From positions 1-64,000 of the forward strand of contig NZ_JAERUC010000124.1 of assembly GCF_016745505.1 (NCBI RefSeq): a stretch of 64,000 bases of DNA, in the 5' to 3' direction. How positions within the stretch are numbered: the stretch's first letter is position 1; each line of letters begins with the position of its first letter. The stretch is from Streptomyces silvae (GTDB taxonomy: Bacteria; Actinomycetota; Actinomycetes; Streptomycetales; Streptomycetaceae). Of the stretch, positions 42,924-50,730 are shown piece by piece. The position numbers and the translations under genes were made by a program. The notes beneath the pieces are model-generated. The model made no database searches. It was not told where the DNA came from and saw only the letters and a list, made by a program, of their open reading frames with translations.

Positions 42924-43933
42924 GTGAGGGCTCCGAGGGTCAGCGGGATGTTGTCGATCAGACGGGTGGCTCCCACCCGCGCGGCGACGGCGAGGACCGC
43001 CTCGCCGCTGACACGGTCGTCGGGGAGGTCGGTGAAGTCCGCCGGGTCCACGAGCGCCACGTAGTCCAGGGTGAGCGGCACGTCTTCCTCGGCCGCCTCC
43101 TCCAGGACCGCCCGTGCGGCGGCCAGCACCGCGGCGGGTGCGACGGTCGGCCGGGCCAGCGCCACGGCCTGGGTGTCGGCGGCCGCGCGGGCCTCGCCGA
43201 GCCGGTTGAGCGCGGCGGCGCGGCCCTCGCGCTCGGGGACCGTCCGGGCGCGGGCGTGCAGCGTCTGCTGGGCGACCAGCCGGTCCCGGGCCGCGAACAG
43301 GGCCCTGGGCAGGGCCAGCGCGGTCCGGCGCTCCTCCGCGGAGAGGAAGCGGTTGCGGCTGGAGAGCGCGAGGCCGTCGGGGTCGCGGACGGTCGGCACC
43401 GCCACGATGTCGATGCCGAAGTTGAGGTCACGCACCATGCGGCGGACGAGCGCCAGCTGCTGGGCGTCCTTCTGCCCGAAGAACGCCGCGTCCGGCCGGG
43501 TCAGGTGCAGGAGCTTGGCGACGACGGTGAGCATCCCGTCGAAGTGCCCGGGGCGGGCGGCGCCTTCGAGCCGTTCGCCCATGGGGCCCGCGGTGATCCT
43601 GACCTGCGGCTCACCGCCGGGGTAGACCTCGTCGACGGAGGGGGCGAAGACCGCGTCGGCGCCGGCCTCCGAGGCGACGGCGAGGTCGGCGTCCAGGGTG
43701 CGCGGGTAGCGGTCGAGGTCGGCTGCCTCGCCGAACTGCAGCGGGTTGACGAAGACGGTGACCACGACCTGGCCGTCGGGGCCCGTGGCCTCCCGCGCCG
43801 CGCGGATCAGGGTGGCGTGGCCGTCGTGGAGCGCGCCCATCGTCATCACGACGGCGCGGCGTGCCCCGGGGGGCCGGCCGAGGGCCTCCAGCTCGGCGGC
43901 CGAGCGCAGCAGGGTGGCGGGTGCGGTGGTCAT
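42920..43933 (-). CDS. panC: pantoate-beta-alanine ligase
   Basis: A 337-residue enzyme that joins pantoate and beta-alanine with ATP to give pantothenate. HIGH-type motif in MTMGALHDGHATLIRAARE, FVNPLQFGEAADLDRYPR, FFGQKDAQQLALVRRMV, and the KMSKS-like LSSRNRFLS. About 30-50 residues longer than usual owing to an Ala/Arg-rich insertion around 215-245. ATG 43933 overlaps the stop of the upstream DUF2520 gene (ATGA). Confidence 0.96.
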   Translation of the reverse strand: MTTAPATLLRSAAELEALGRPPGARRAVVMTMGALHDGHATLIRAAREATGPDGQVVVTVFVNPLQFGEAADLDRYPRTLDADLAVASEAGADAVFAPSVDEVYPGGEPQVRITAGPMGERLEGAARPGHFDGMLTVVAKLLHLTRPDAAFFGQKDAQQLALVRRMVRDLNFGIDIVAVPTVRDPDGLALSSRNRFLSAEERRTALALPRALFAARDRLVAQQTLHARARTVPEREGRAAALNRLGEARAAADTQAVALARPTVAPAAVLAAARAVLEEAAEEDVPLTLDYVALVDPADFTDLPDDRVSGEAVLAVAARVGATRLIDNIPLTLGALT

Positions 43934-44904
43934 CGCTTCTCCCCCGGTCCGGGTCCGTCCGGTCCGTGTGTTCCGTTCGTGCCGTTCACGGCGTTGCTGT
44001 CGGACAGGACGCCGAGGAGGTCCTCCGCGAATTCCGGCTTGAGCAGGCCGTGGTCGAGGGCCCGGTCGGCCGTGGCGCGCGCCATGGCGAGGTATCCGGC
44101 GACCGTCTGCGGCGCGTGGGCGCGCAGCTCGCGGATGTGTGCGGACACCGTCCCGGCGTCGCCCCGGGCGACGGGGCCGGTGAGCGCCGCGTCACCGGAG
44201 CGCAGGGCGTTGTCGAGCGCGGCCCCGAGGAGGGGGCCGAGCATCCGGTCGGGCGCGCCCACCCCGGCCGTGCGGAGCAGGTCCATGGACTGCGCGACGA
44301 GGGTGACCAGGTGGTTCGCCCCGAGGGCGAGGGCCGCGTGGTAGAGCGGCCGGGACTCCTCGGCGATCCATTCGGGCTCGCCGCCCATCTCGATGACGAG
44401 CGCCTCGGCGGCGAGCCTGAGCTCCTCGGGGGCGGTCACCCCGAAGGAACAGCCCGCCAGCCGCTGGACGTCGACGGAGCTGCCGGTGAAGGTCATCGCC
44501 GGGTGCAGGGCGAGCGGGAGGGCGCCGGCCCGCAGCGCGGGGTCCAGCACCTTCGTCCCGTACCGCCCGGAGGTGTGGACGAGCAGCTGGCCCGGCCGTA
44601 CGGCGCCGGTCTCGGCGAGGCCTTCGACCAGGCCGGGCAGCGCGTCGTCGGGGACGGTCAGCAGCACGAGCTCGGCCCGTGCGAGGACCTCGGCGGGGGT
44701 CACCAGAGGGACGTCGGGGAGCAGCGCGGCTGCCCGGCGCACGGATGCGTCGGAGACGCCCGACACGGCGACCGGGCGGTGCCCGGCGAGCTGCAGCGAC
44801 GCGGCGAGGGCGGGGCCGACCCGGCCCGCGCCGACGACGCCGACGGTGAGACGGGCGGGGCGGTCCCTCGCGTCGAGGGATTCCTTGGAAACTGATGCGT
44901 TCAC
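43930..44904 (-). CDS. Rossmann-like / DUF2520 oxidoreductase
   Basis: A 324-residue NAD(P)-binding protein. N-terminal Rossmann motif LTVGVVGAGRVGPALAASL, then a DUF2520-type helical C-terminal domain (YHAALALGANHLVTLVAQSMDLLR). It resembles pyrroline-carboxylate or ketopantoate reductases in layout and is the first gene of the pantothenate/NAD operon, coupled to panC by ATGA. A role as ketopantoate reductase is possible and would fit the pathway, but this is inference. GTG 44904 follows GGAAGG. Confidence 0.88.
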   Translation of the reverse strand: MNASVSKESLDARDRPARLTVGVVGAGRVGPALAASLQLAGHRPVAVSGVSDASVRRAAALLPDVPLVTPAEVLARAELVLLTVPDDALPGLVEGLAETGAVRPGQLLVHTSGRYGTKVLDPALRAGALPLALHPAMTFTGSSVDVQRLAGCSFGVTAPEELRLAAEALVIEMGGEPEWIAEESRPLYHAALALGANHLVTLVAQSMDLLRTAGVGAPDRMLGPLLGAALDNALRSGDAALTGPVARGDAGTVSAHIRELRAHAPQTVAGYLAMARATADRALDHGLLKPEFAEDLLGVLSDSNAVNGTNGTHGPDGPGPGEKR

Positions 44905-44989
44905 GCGGCGGTGGCCTTCCGTTCCAGTCCGCGGGGGGTACCGGACGATTCCTCTGCATGCTACGCCAGCGTTTCGTACCGCACCTCGC

Positions 44990-45010
44990 TCATCCACAGC
45001 CTGTGGATAA
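44990..45010. promoter_or_regulatory. paired DnaA-type boxes
   Basis: TCATCCACA (44990-44998) and, on the other strand, TTATCCACA (45002-45010) face each other across GCC; the core ATCCACA-GCC-TGTGGAT is a 17-bp palindrome. The second is a perfect match to the classical DnaA box, the first has one change. They lie in the gap upstream of both the DUF2520-panC operon and the lyase gene. Confidence 0.55.
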
Positions 45011-45079
45011 CTTTTGCCGACAGGGAGCGGCAGGGAACCCGGGATGGGCGGCACCGGCGGACCGGGTGATGATCGTCCC

Positions 45080-46282
45080 ATGGGAGACACCGACGAGCAG
45101 GAGCAGCGGCACCGCAGGCTGACCGCGTGGCAGCGGTCAGGAAGAGTGCTGGCCCGGATGTCCGCGGACCACACGCTGGCCGGGCGGCTGGCCGCCCTGG
45201 CCGCCGACGCCGGCACGGTCCACGACCTGGGCGGATGGACGGATGTGTACGGCGGCGGGGTCGTCGCCGAGGTCGAGCGGCGCACCGCCGGCCTGCTGGG
45301 CATGGAGGCCGCCGCGTTCTTCCCGACCGGGACGATGGCCCAGCAGGTCGCGCTGCGGTGCTGGGCGGGGCGTACGGGCAACGCGACCGTGGCGCTGCAC
45401 CCCCTCGCCCACCCCGAGGTGCACGAACGCGGCGCGCTGGCCTCCGTCAGCGGGCTGCGCACGGTGCATCCGACCACCGCGCCCCGCCCGGCCACGGCGG
45501 ACGAGATCCGGGACTTCCCCGAGCCGTTCGGCACGCTGATGCTGGAGCTGCCGCTGCGCGACGCCGGCTTCGTCCTGCCCACCTGGGAGGAGTTGCGGGC
45601 CGTCGTGGCCGCCGCCCGGGAGCGGGACGCGGTGGTGCATCTGGACGGGGCGCGCCTGTGGGAGTGCACCGCGCACTTCGGGCGGGGCCTGCCGGAGATC
45701 GCGGCGCTCGCGGACAGCGTGTACGTGTCCTTCTACAAGTCGCTGGACGGTCTGTCCGGAGCCGTGCTCGCCGGCCCCGAGTCCCTGGTCGAGGAGGCGA
45801 GGACCTGGCGCCACCGGTACGGCGGCCAGGTCTTCCAGCAGTACCCGGCGGCCCTCTCCGCCCTGCTGGGCCTGGAGCGCGAACTGCCGAGGCTGCCGTC
45901 GTACGTGGCCCACGCGAAGCTGGTCGCGGGCGCGCTGGCCGAGGGCCTCGCCGGATCGACGGTGCCGTGGTTCCGGGTGCACCCCGAGCCCCCGCACACC
46001 CACCAGTTCCAGGTCTGGCTGCCGTACGCCTCGGACGTGCTGGACGAGGCGTCGGTGCGGCAGGCCGAGGAGACGGGCGTGACGCTCTTCCGCCGCTGGT
46101 TCGCCGCTCCGACGGGGCCGCCCGGACTCTCGTTCACGGAGGTCACGGTCGCGGCGCCGGGGCTCGAGTGGACCGCCGAAGACGTACGGGCAGCGGTGGT
46201 GGACTTCGTGACGCGGCTCCAGGAGGAAGCGGCCCCGCCGCGGGAAGAAGGAGCGCGGGCTGGGGCGGCGCCTCAGGCGTAG
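45080..46282 (+). CDS. threonine aldolase / beta-eliminating lyase family protein
   Basis: A 400-residue fold-type I PLP enzyme. Family marks: FFPTGTMAQQVALRCW, HPEVHERGAL, VVHLDGARLWE (D189 for the pyridine nitrogen), and Schiff-base K220 in VYVSFYKSLDGLSGAVLAG. It would split beta-hydroxy amino acids such as threonine into glycine plus aldehyde. The ATG at 45080 is used; 22 codons further upstream in frame overlap the regulatory region. Its last 10 bp overlap the end of a small opposite gene. Confidence 0.9.
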   Translation: MGDTDEQEQRHRRLTAWQRSGRVLARMSADHTLAGRLAALAADAGTVHDLGGWTDVYGGGVVAEVERRTAGLLGMEAAAFFPTGTMAQQVALRCWAGRTGNATVALHPLAHPEVHERGALASVSGLRTVHPTTAPRPATADEIRDFPEPFGTLMLELPLRDAGFVLPTWEELRAVVAAARERDAVVHLDGARLWECTAHFGRGLPEIAALADSVYVSFYKSLDGLSGAVLAGPESLVEEARTWRHRYGGQVFQQYPAALSALLGLERELPRLPSYVAHAKLVAGALAEGLAGSTVPWFRVHPEPPHTHQFQVWLPYASDVLDEASVRQAEETGVTLFRRWFAAPTGPPGLSFTEVTVAAPGLEWTAEDVRAAVVDFVTRLQEEAAPPREEGARAGAAPQA

Positions 46283-46431
46283 GGCGGCCGGTGCGCGGCC
46301 GCCCAGGCGCGGATACGTCTGCGGAGGCCGCGCAGGACGGCCCGGTCGTGCGTGCCGGGCAACGGGGGCGGCGCCTCGCCGTGCCGCGCGGCGCGGTAGC
46401 TGTCGAGCATGTGCTGCTGAACGATGTCCAT
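46273..46431 (-). CDS. small conserved hypothetical protein (52 aa)
   Basis: A 52-residue basic protein (MDIVQQHMLDSYRAARHGE at the start, RGLRRRIRAWAAAHRPPYA at the end). The MxIVQQHMLDxYRAAxxGE pattern is familiar from small Streptomyces proteins, which supports its reality, but I cannot name a function. It overlaps the 3' end of the lyase gene by 10 bp, convergent, and is divergent from the DUF5937 regulator. No strong ribosome-binding site. Confidence 0.55.
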   Translation of the reverse strand: MDIVQQHMLDSYRAARHGEAPPPLPGTHDRAVLRGLRRRIRAWAAAHRPPYA

Positions 46432-46535
46432 GGATCCAGCCTGACCCCGCCCCCGCGGCTCCGCCCGTGGATTGACGGCCGTCGTCAAGTGGCGACGGCC
46501 CCCGCGCCCGCACCCCGCACCATGGAGGGGTGAGC

Positions 46536-47648
46536 GTGCACATCGACATCGCCGGCCTTCCTCCCGAGCGCATCGTTTTCGAGACGTCCCCCCTCGCCGA
46601 GCTGGGGCTGGCCCTCCATGCGCTCTCCGAGCCCGGCCACCACCCCGGCCTGCACGGCTGGGCGACCGCGACCTCCGCGGCCCTGGAGCCGGACCTCGCG
46701 GACCGGCTGCACGAGGCGGAGTTCCTGTGGCGGAACACCTTCTCCGACGTCTTCATGCCCTTCGCCGGAGTCCGCGGCGGCGACGGCAGGACCGGCTCGA
46801 CCCTCGCCGAGGACCTGGACATCCTGGACCGGCTCGACGACGAGCGGTTCGTCTCGGCCGCCCTGGAGTTCACCTGCGCGAGCCTGTACGGCACGGGCGC
46901 GCCCTCACCGCTCACCGACGCAGGGATGCGGACCCGCGCGCTCGACATGGCGGCGGCCAGGGGGCCGAAGCAGCTGGACTTCACCCGGCAGCTGCTGGCC
47001 GACCCCGGCTCCGTACGCGGCTGGGTCAGGCGTCTCTTCGAGGACTGCGACCAGGCCTTCTTCGCCGACACCTGGCGGCGGATCCAGGTCCAGCTGGTCG
47101 CCGACGCCCGGCACAAGACCGAGGTGCTGCGGCACAAGGGCGTCGGCGCCGCCCTGGGAGCCGTCTCCGCCGCCCTGTCGCTGGACGAGGAGACCGGCAG
47201 GATCAGCGCCGACAAGCTGACCACGGGCCGGACCGAGGCCACCGGATCGGCGGCCGGCACCGGCCTCACCCTCATCCCGACGAGCTTCGGCTGGCCGCAT
47301 CTGATGGTGCTGCACGCCCCCGGCTGGCGCCCGGTGATCCACTACCCGGTGCACCGCCCCGAACTGCCCTCCCCCGCCTCCGTCGAGCTGCTCCAGCTCC
47401 GGATGGAGGCGCTGGCCCACCCCCTGCGGATGCGGCTCTGCCGCAACCTGGCCCGGTCCCCGTACACCACCGGCGAGCTCGCCGACTCGCACGGCATCAC
47501 GCCTCCCGAGGTCTCCCGCCATCTGGCGGTGCTCAAGAAGGCCGGGCTGGTCACCACCCGGCGGCGCGGACGGTACGTCCTGCACGCGCTGGACCTGACG
47601 GTCGTGGCCCGCCTGGGCAGCGACTTCCTGGAGGGCGTCCTGCGCTGA
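46536..47648 (+). CDS. ArsR-type regulator with DUF5937 domain
   Basis: A 370-residue regulator. The first 270 residues form a large DUF5937-type domain of unknown role (IVFETSPLAELGLALHALSEPGHHPGLHGW). The C-terminal 85 residues are an ArsR winged helix (ALAHPLRMRLCRNLARSPYTTGELADSHGITPPEVSRHLAVLKKAGLVTTRRRGRYV). No metal-binding cysteine motif is seen. GTG 46536 is favoured because GGAGG is 6 nt before it; GTG 46530 would sit against it. Target unknown. Confidence 0.88.
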   Translation: MHIDIAGLPPERIVFETSPLAELGLALHALSEPGHHPGLHGWATATSAALEPDLADRLHEAEFLWRNTFSDVFMPFAGVRGGDGRTGSTLAEDLDILDRLDDERFVSAALEFTCASLYGTGAPSPLTDAGMRTRALDMAAARGPKQLDFTRQLLADPGSVRGWVRRLFEDCDQAFFADTWRRIQVQLVADARHKTEVLRHKGVGAALGAVSAALSLDEETGRISADKLTTGRTEATGSAAGTGLTLIPTSFGWPHLMVLHAPGWRPVIHYPVHRPELPSPASVELLQLRMEALAHPLRMRLCRNLARSPYTTGELADSHGITPPEVSRHLAVLKKAGLVTTRRRGRYVLHALDLTVVARLGSDFLEGVLR

Positions 47649-47691
47649 CGGTCCGGCCGCTCCTCGCCCCCGTAACGCTCCTGAGGGGTGG

Positions 47692-48366
47692 TCAGCCCGC
47701 CTGGCCGCCGGCCCTGACCAGGCCCGTCTCGTACGCGAGGACGACGACCTGGACGCGGTCGCGCAGGCCCAGTTTGGTGAGGATGCGGCCCACATGGGTC
47801 TTCACGGTCGCCTCGGACAGCACCAGCCGGGCCGCGATCTCGCCGTTCGACAGCCCCTGCGCGACCAGCAGCATCACCTCGCGCTCGCGCTCGGTCAGCT
47901 TCTCGACGCGCTTGTGCTGCGGCTCCTTCCGTCCGCTGGGCAGCATCGGCGAGAACCGGTCGAGGAGCCTGCGGGTCGTGGAGGGCGCCACCACGGCGTC
48001 GCCGCTGTGCACCGAGCGGATGGCGGAGAGCAGTTCGCCGGGCGGCACGTCCTTGAGCATGAATCCGCTGGCGCCCGCCTTCAGCCCGGAGAAGGCGTAC
48101 TCGTCCAGGTCGAACGTGGTCAGGATCAGCACCTTGGGCGGCTCGACCGCCGCACAGATGCGCCGGGTCGCCTCGACGCCGTCCAGCCGGGGCATGCGTA
48201 CGTCCATCAGCACGACGTCGACGGCCGTGGACCGCAGGGCCTCGATCGCCTCGGCACCGTCGCCCGCCTCCGCGACGACCTCCATGTCCGGCTGGGCGGC
48301 GAGCACCATCCGGAAGCCGGTGCGCAGCAGCGCCTGGTCGTCGACGAGCATCACGCGGATCGCCAT
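47692..48366 (-). CDS. NarL/FixJ-type response regulator
   Basis: A 224-residue two-component regulator. Receiver with phospho-acceptor D55 (VVLMDVRMP) and lysine in GFMLKDVPP; LuxR-type HTH at the end (LTEREREVMLLVAQGLSNGEIAARLVLSEATVKTHVGRILTKLGLRDR). Partner of the kinase encoded just upstream. ATG 48366 has AGGA about 8 nt before it; GTG 48390, overlapping the kinase stop, is an alternative. Signal and targets unknown. Confidence 0.93.
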   Translation of the reverse strand: MAIRVMLVDDQALLRTGFRMVLAAQPDMEVVAEAGDGAEAIEALRSTAVDVVLMDVRMPRLDGVEATRRICAAVEPPKVLILTTFDLDEYAFSGLKAGASGFMLKDVPPGELLSAIRSVHSGDAVVAPSTTRRLLDRFSPMLPSGRKEPQHKRVEKLTEREREVMLLVAQGLSNGEIAARLVLSEATVKTHVGRILTKLGLRDRVQVVVLAYETGLVRAGGQAG

Positions 48367-48386
48367 CTGGGGTCCTGTCCTCACTG

Positions 48387-49595
48387 TCACTGGTTGGCCG
48401 GCTTGAGCGGAAGCAGAGCGCTGATCCGGAAGCCGCCGCCCTGGCGCGGGCCCGCGTCCAGCGTGCCGCCGACCATGCCGACCCGCTCCCGCATGCCGAT
48501 CATTCCCTGGCCCGCGCCGTCGGCGCCGCCGTCCTCGTACAGCTCGTGCGGGGCGCCTCGGCCGTCGTCCTCGACCAACAGGCCCAGCCCGTCGTCGAAG
48601 TAGACCAGCCGCACGCTCGCCCCGGCGTCGGGGCCTCCGTGCTTACGGGTGTTGGTGAGCGCCTCCTGCACGATGCGGTAGGCGGTCAGCTCGACCCCGC
48701 TCGGCAGCGGACGCGGGGTGCCCTCGATCTTGAAGTCCACCGCGAGGCCGGTCTCCCTGACCTTGCCGACGAGCTCCTCGATCTGCTGGACGTCGGGCTG
48801 GGGGACGTACTCCCCGCTCTCCTCGGAGTCGCCGGTCCTCAGCACCCCGAGCAGCCGCCGCATCTCTGCGAGCGCCTGCCGGCCGGTCCCGGAGATGGTC
48901 TCCAGCGCCTGCCGGGCCTGATCGGGGGACGAGTCCATGACATATGCGGCGCCGTCCGCCTGGACCACCATCACCGAGACGTTGTGCGCGACGACGTCGT
49001 GCAGTTCGCGGGCGATACGGGCGCGTTCGGCGGCCACGGCCACCTTCGACTGCGCCTCGCGCTCCCGCTCCAGCCGGGCGGCCCGCTCCTCCAGCTGACT
49101 GAAGTAGGCCCGCCGGGTGCGTATCGAGTCGCCGAGCACCCAGGCAAGCACGAAGGGCACGGTCATCGTGACGGTGTAGCCCAGCGACTGTGCCCAGCCG
49201 CCGTACGGCGCGTCGTCGGGCCAGCGCAGCCGCGAGATCCCCGCCGCGACCAGGCTGCACCCGAGGGCCAGCCGGGACGCCCACCGCTCCCCCACCGTGG
49301 CCACCGTGTACGTGATCACCAGCATGGCGAAGTCCGCCACGTCCGGCCGCACTCCGAACACCAGCTGGGCGATCCCCATCAGGATCGCGAGCAGCAGCAT
49401 CCTCTCCGGTACGCGGCGGCGCAGGGCGACCACGACGGCCAGCCCGACCGCGATCGGCACGGCGGCGACGCGCTCCGCGCCACCACCGACCTGGCCGGCC
49501 ACGATGGACACGCCGGAGAACCCGAGGAGGAGGACAGCCCAGAGGATGTCGACGCCCGTCGGGTGTCTGCGGATGAAATCGTAGAAGCGCTGCAC
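48387..49595 (-). CDS. NarL-group sensor histidine kinase
   Basis: A 402-residue membrane kinase with about five or six membrane segments in the first 165 residues and almost no outer loops, so it may sense a membrane state. The HisKA_3 motif is RARIARELHDVVAHNVSVMVVQA and the HATPase region has VEDDGRGAP and GQGMIGMRERVGMVGG. Paired with the regulator at 47692-48366. GTG 49595 is preceded by TACGCT at 7 nt and no Shine-Dalgarno, suggesting a leaderless message. Confidence 0.93.
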   Translation of the reverse strand: MQRFYDFIRRHPTGVDILWAVLLLGFSGVSIVAGQVGGGAERVAAVPIAVGLAVVVALRRRVPERMLLLAILMGIAQLVFGVRPDVADFAMLVITYTVATVGERWASRLALGCSLVAAGISRLRWPDDAPYGGWAQSLGYTVTMTVPFVLAWVLGDSIRTRRAYFSQLEERAARLEREREAQSKVAVAAERARIARELHDVVAHNVSVMVVQADGAAYVMDSSPDQARQALETISGTGRQALAEMRRLLGVLRTGDSEESGEYVPQPDVQQIEELVGKVRETGLAVDFKIEGTPRPLPSGVELTAYRIVQEALTNTRKHGGPDAGASVRLVYFDDGLGLLVEDDGRGAPHELYEDGGADGAGQGMIGMRERVGMVGGTLDAGPRQGGGFRISALLPLKPANQ

Positions 49596-49691
49596 ATTAC
49601 CCAGCGTAGGGACAGCTGATCGGTGACCGGGTCAGCCGAAGGGCCGATCCGGGTCCTGGGACCGTACTCCCCAAGGTGGAGACTTGCCTAT

Positions 49692-50693
49692 GTGACGGAT
49701 GACTGGTGCCGCTGGCGGGAAGCCGCCGAGACCGCTTTGTACGGGGACGAGGGTTTCTACCGGCGCCCGGAGGGCCCCGCGGGCCATTTCCGCACCTCGG
49801 TGCACGCCTCCCCGCTGTTCGCCGCCGCCGTCGCCCGGCTGCTGGCCGTCACGGCCGGGGAGCTGGGGACGGACACGGTGGACCTGGTCGACGTGGGCGC
49901 GGGCCGCGGCGAGCTGCTGACCGGGGTGCTGGCGGCGCTGCGGGACTCCACCACGGCCCCCGGCCTCACCGTACGGGCGTACGCCGTGGAGCTCGCCCCG
50001 CGCCCGCCGGGCCTCGCCCCGGACATCGAGTGGCGAGCGGACCTTCCGCGCGGGGTGCGCGGGCTGCTGTTCGCCAACGAGTGGCTGGACAACGTCCCCA
50101 CGGACATCGCCGAGGCCGACGCCGACGGGGTGCCCCGCTACGTCCTCGTACGCGGGACCGACGGCGCCGAGCGGCTGGGCGACCCGGTGACCGGGGAGGA
50201 CGCCCGGTGGCTGGACCGCTGGTGGCCGCTGTCCCGGCCCGGCGACCGCGCGGAGATCGGCAGACCCCGCGACGAGGCCTGGGCCCGCGCCGTCGGGTCG
50301 CTGGCCGGCGGGACCGCGGTGGCCGTCGACTACGCCCATGTACGGGCGTCGAGGCCCCCGTTCGGGACGCTGACCGGATTCCGGGGAGGCCGCGAGGTGG
50401 AGCCCGTGCCGGACGGGAGCCGCGACCTGACCTCGCACGTGGCACTGGACGCCTGCGCGGCTGCCGCGGGAGGCGTGGCCGAGCTCCTGGACCAGCGGAC
50501 GGCCCTGCGGGAGCTGGGCATCAGCGGCGAACGCCCGCCGCTGGCACAGGCGTCGGCCGACCCCGCCGGCTATGTGCGGGCGCTCGCGTCGGCCGGCGAG
50601 GCGGCGGAACTGACGGCACGGGGCGGACTGGGCGACTTCGGCTGGCTGCGGCACCGGGTCCCGGACCGCGGGGACGAGGGGGCCCGACCGTGA
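49692..50693 (+). CDS. SAM-dependent methyltransferase, NDUFAF7/MidA family
   Basis: A 333-residue methyltransferase of the MidA/NDUFAF7 (DUF185) family. Key sequences: WREAAETALYGDEGFYRR, GHFRTSVHASPLFAAAVARLL, motif I LVDVGAGRGELL, and the family signature FANEWLDNVPTD. In mitochondria NDUFAF7 methylates an arginine of the complex I 49-kDa subunit; here the next gene encodes the bacterial counterpart, NuoD. Start GTG 49692 begins at the conserved region; GTG 49623 would add 23 residues without family support. Confidence 0.87.
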   Translation: MTDDWCRWREAAETALYGDEGFYRRPEGPAGHFRTSVHASPLFAAAVARLLAVTAGELGTDTVDLVDVGAGRGELLTGVLAALRDSTTAPGLTVRAYAVELAPRPPGLAPDIEWRADLPRGVRGLLFANEWLDNVPTDIAEADADGVPRYVLVRGTDGAERLGDPVTGEDARWLDRWWPLSRPGDRAEIGRPRDEAWARAVGSLAGGTAVAVDYAHVRASRPPFGTLTGFRGGREVEPVPDGSRDLTSHVALDACAAAAGGVAELLDQRTALRELGISGERPPLAQASADPAGYVRALASAGEAAELTARGGLGDFGWLRHRVPDRGDEGARP

Positions 50694-50730
50694 CCGAGGC
50701 CCCGGAGCGCGAGGAGGGATACTGTCCCGC

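Noticed and set aside
44990..45010. Chromosomal or plasmid replication origin
   Set aside because: Only two DnaA-type boxes, no AT-rich unwinding region, no dnaA, dnaN or rep gene.
49623..49691. Longer N-terminus for the NDUFAF7-like methyltransferase
   Set aside because: The extra 23 residues have no family similarity, and conserved sequence begins right after GTG 49692. Kept as an alternative start only.
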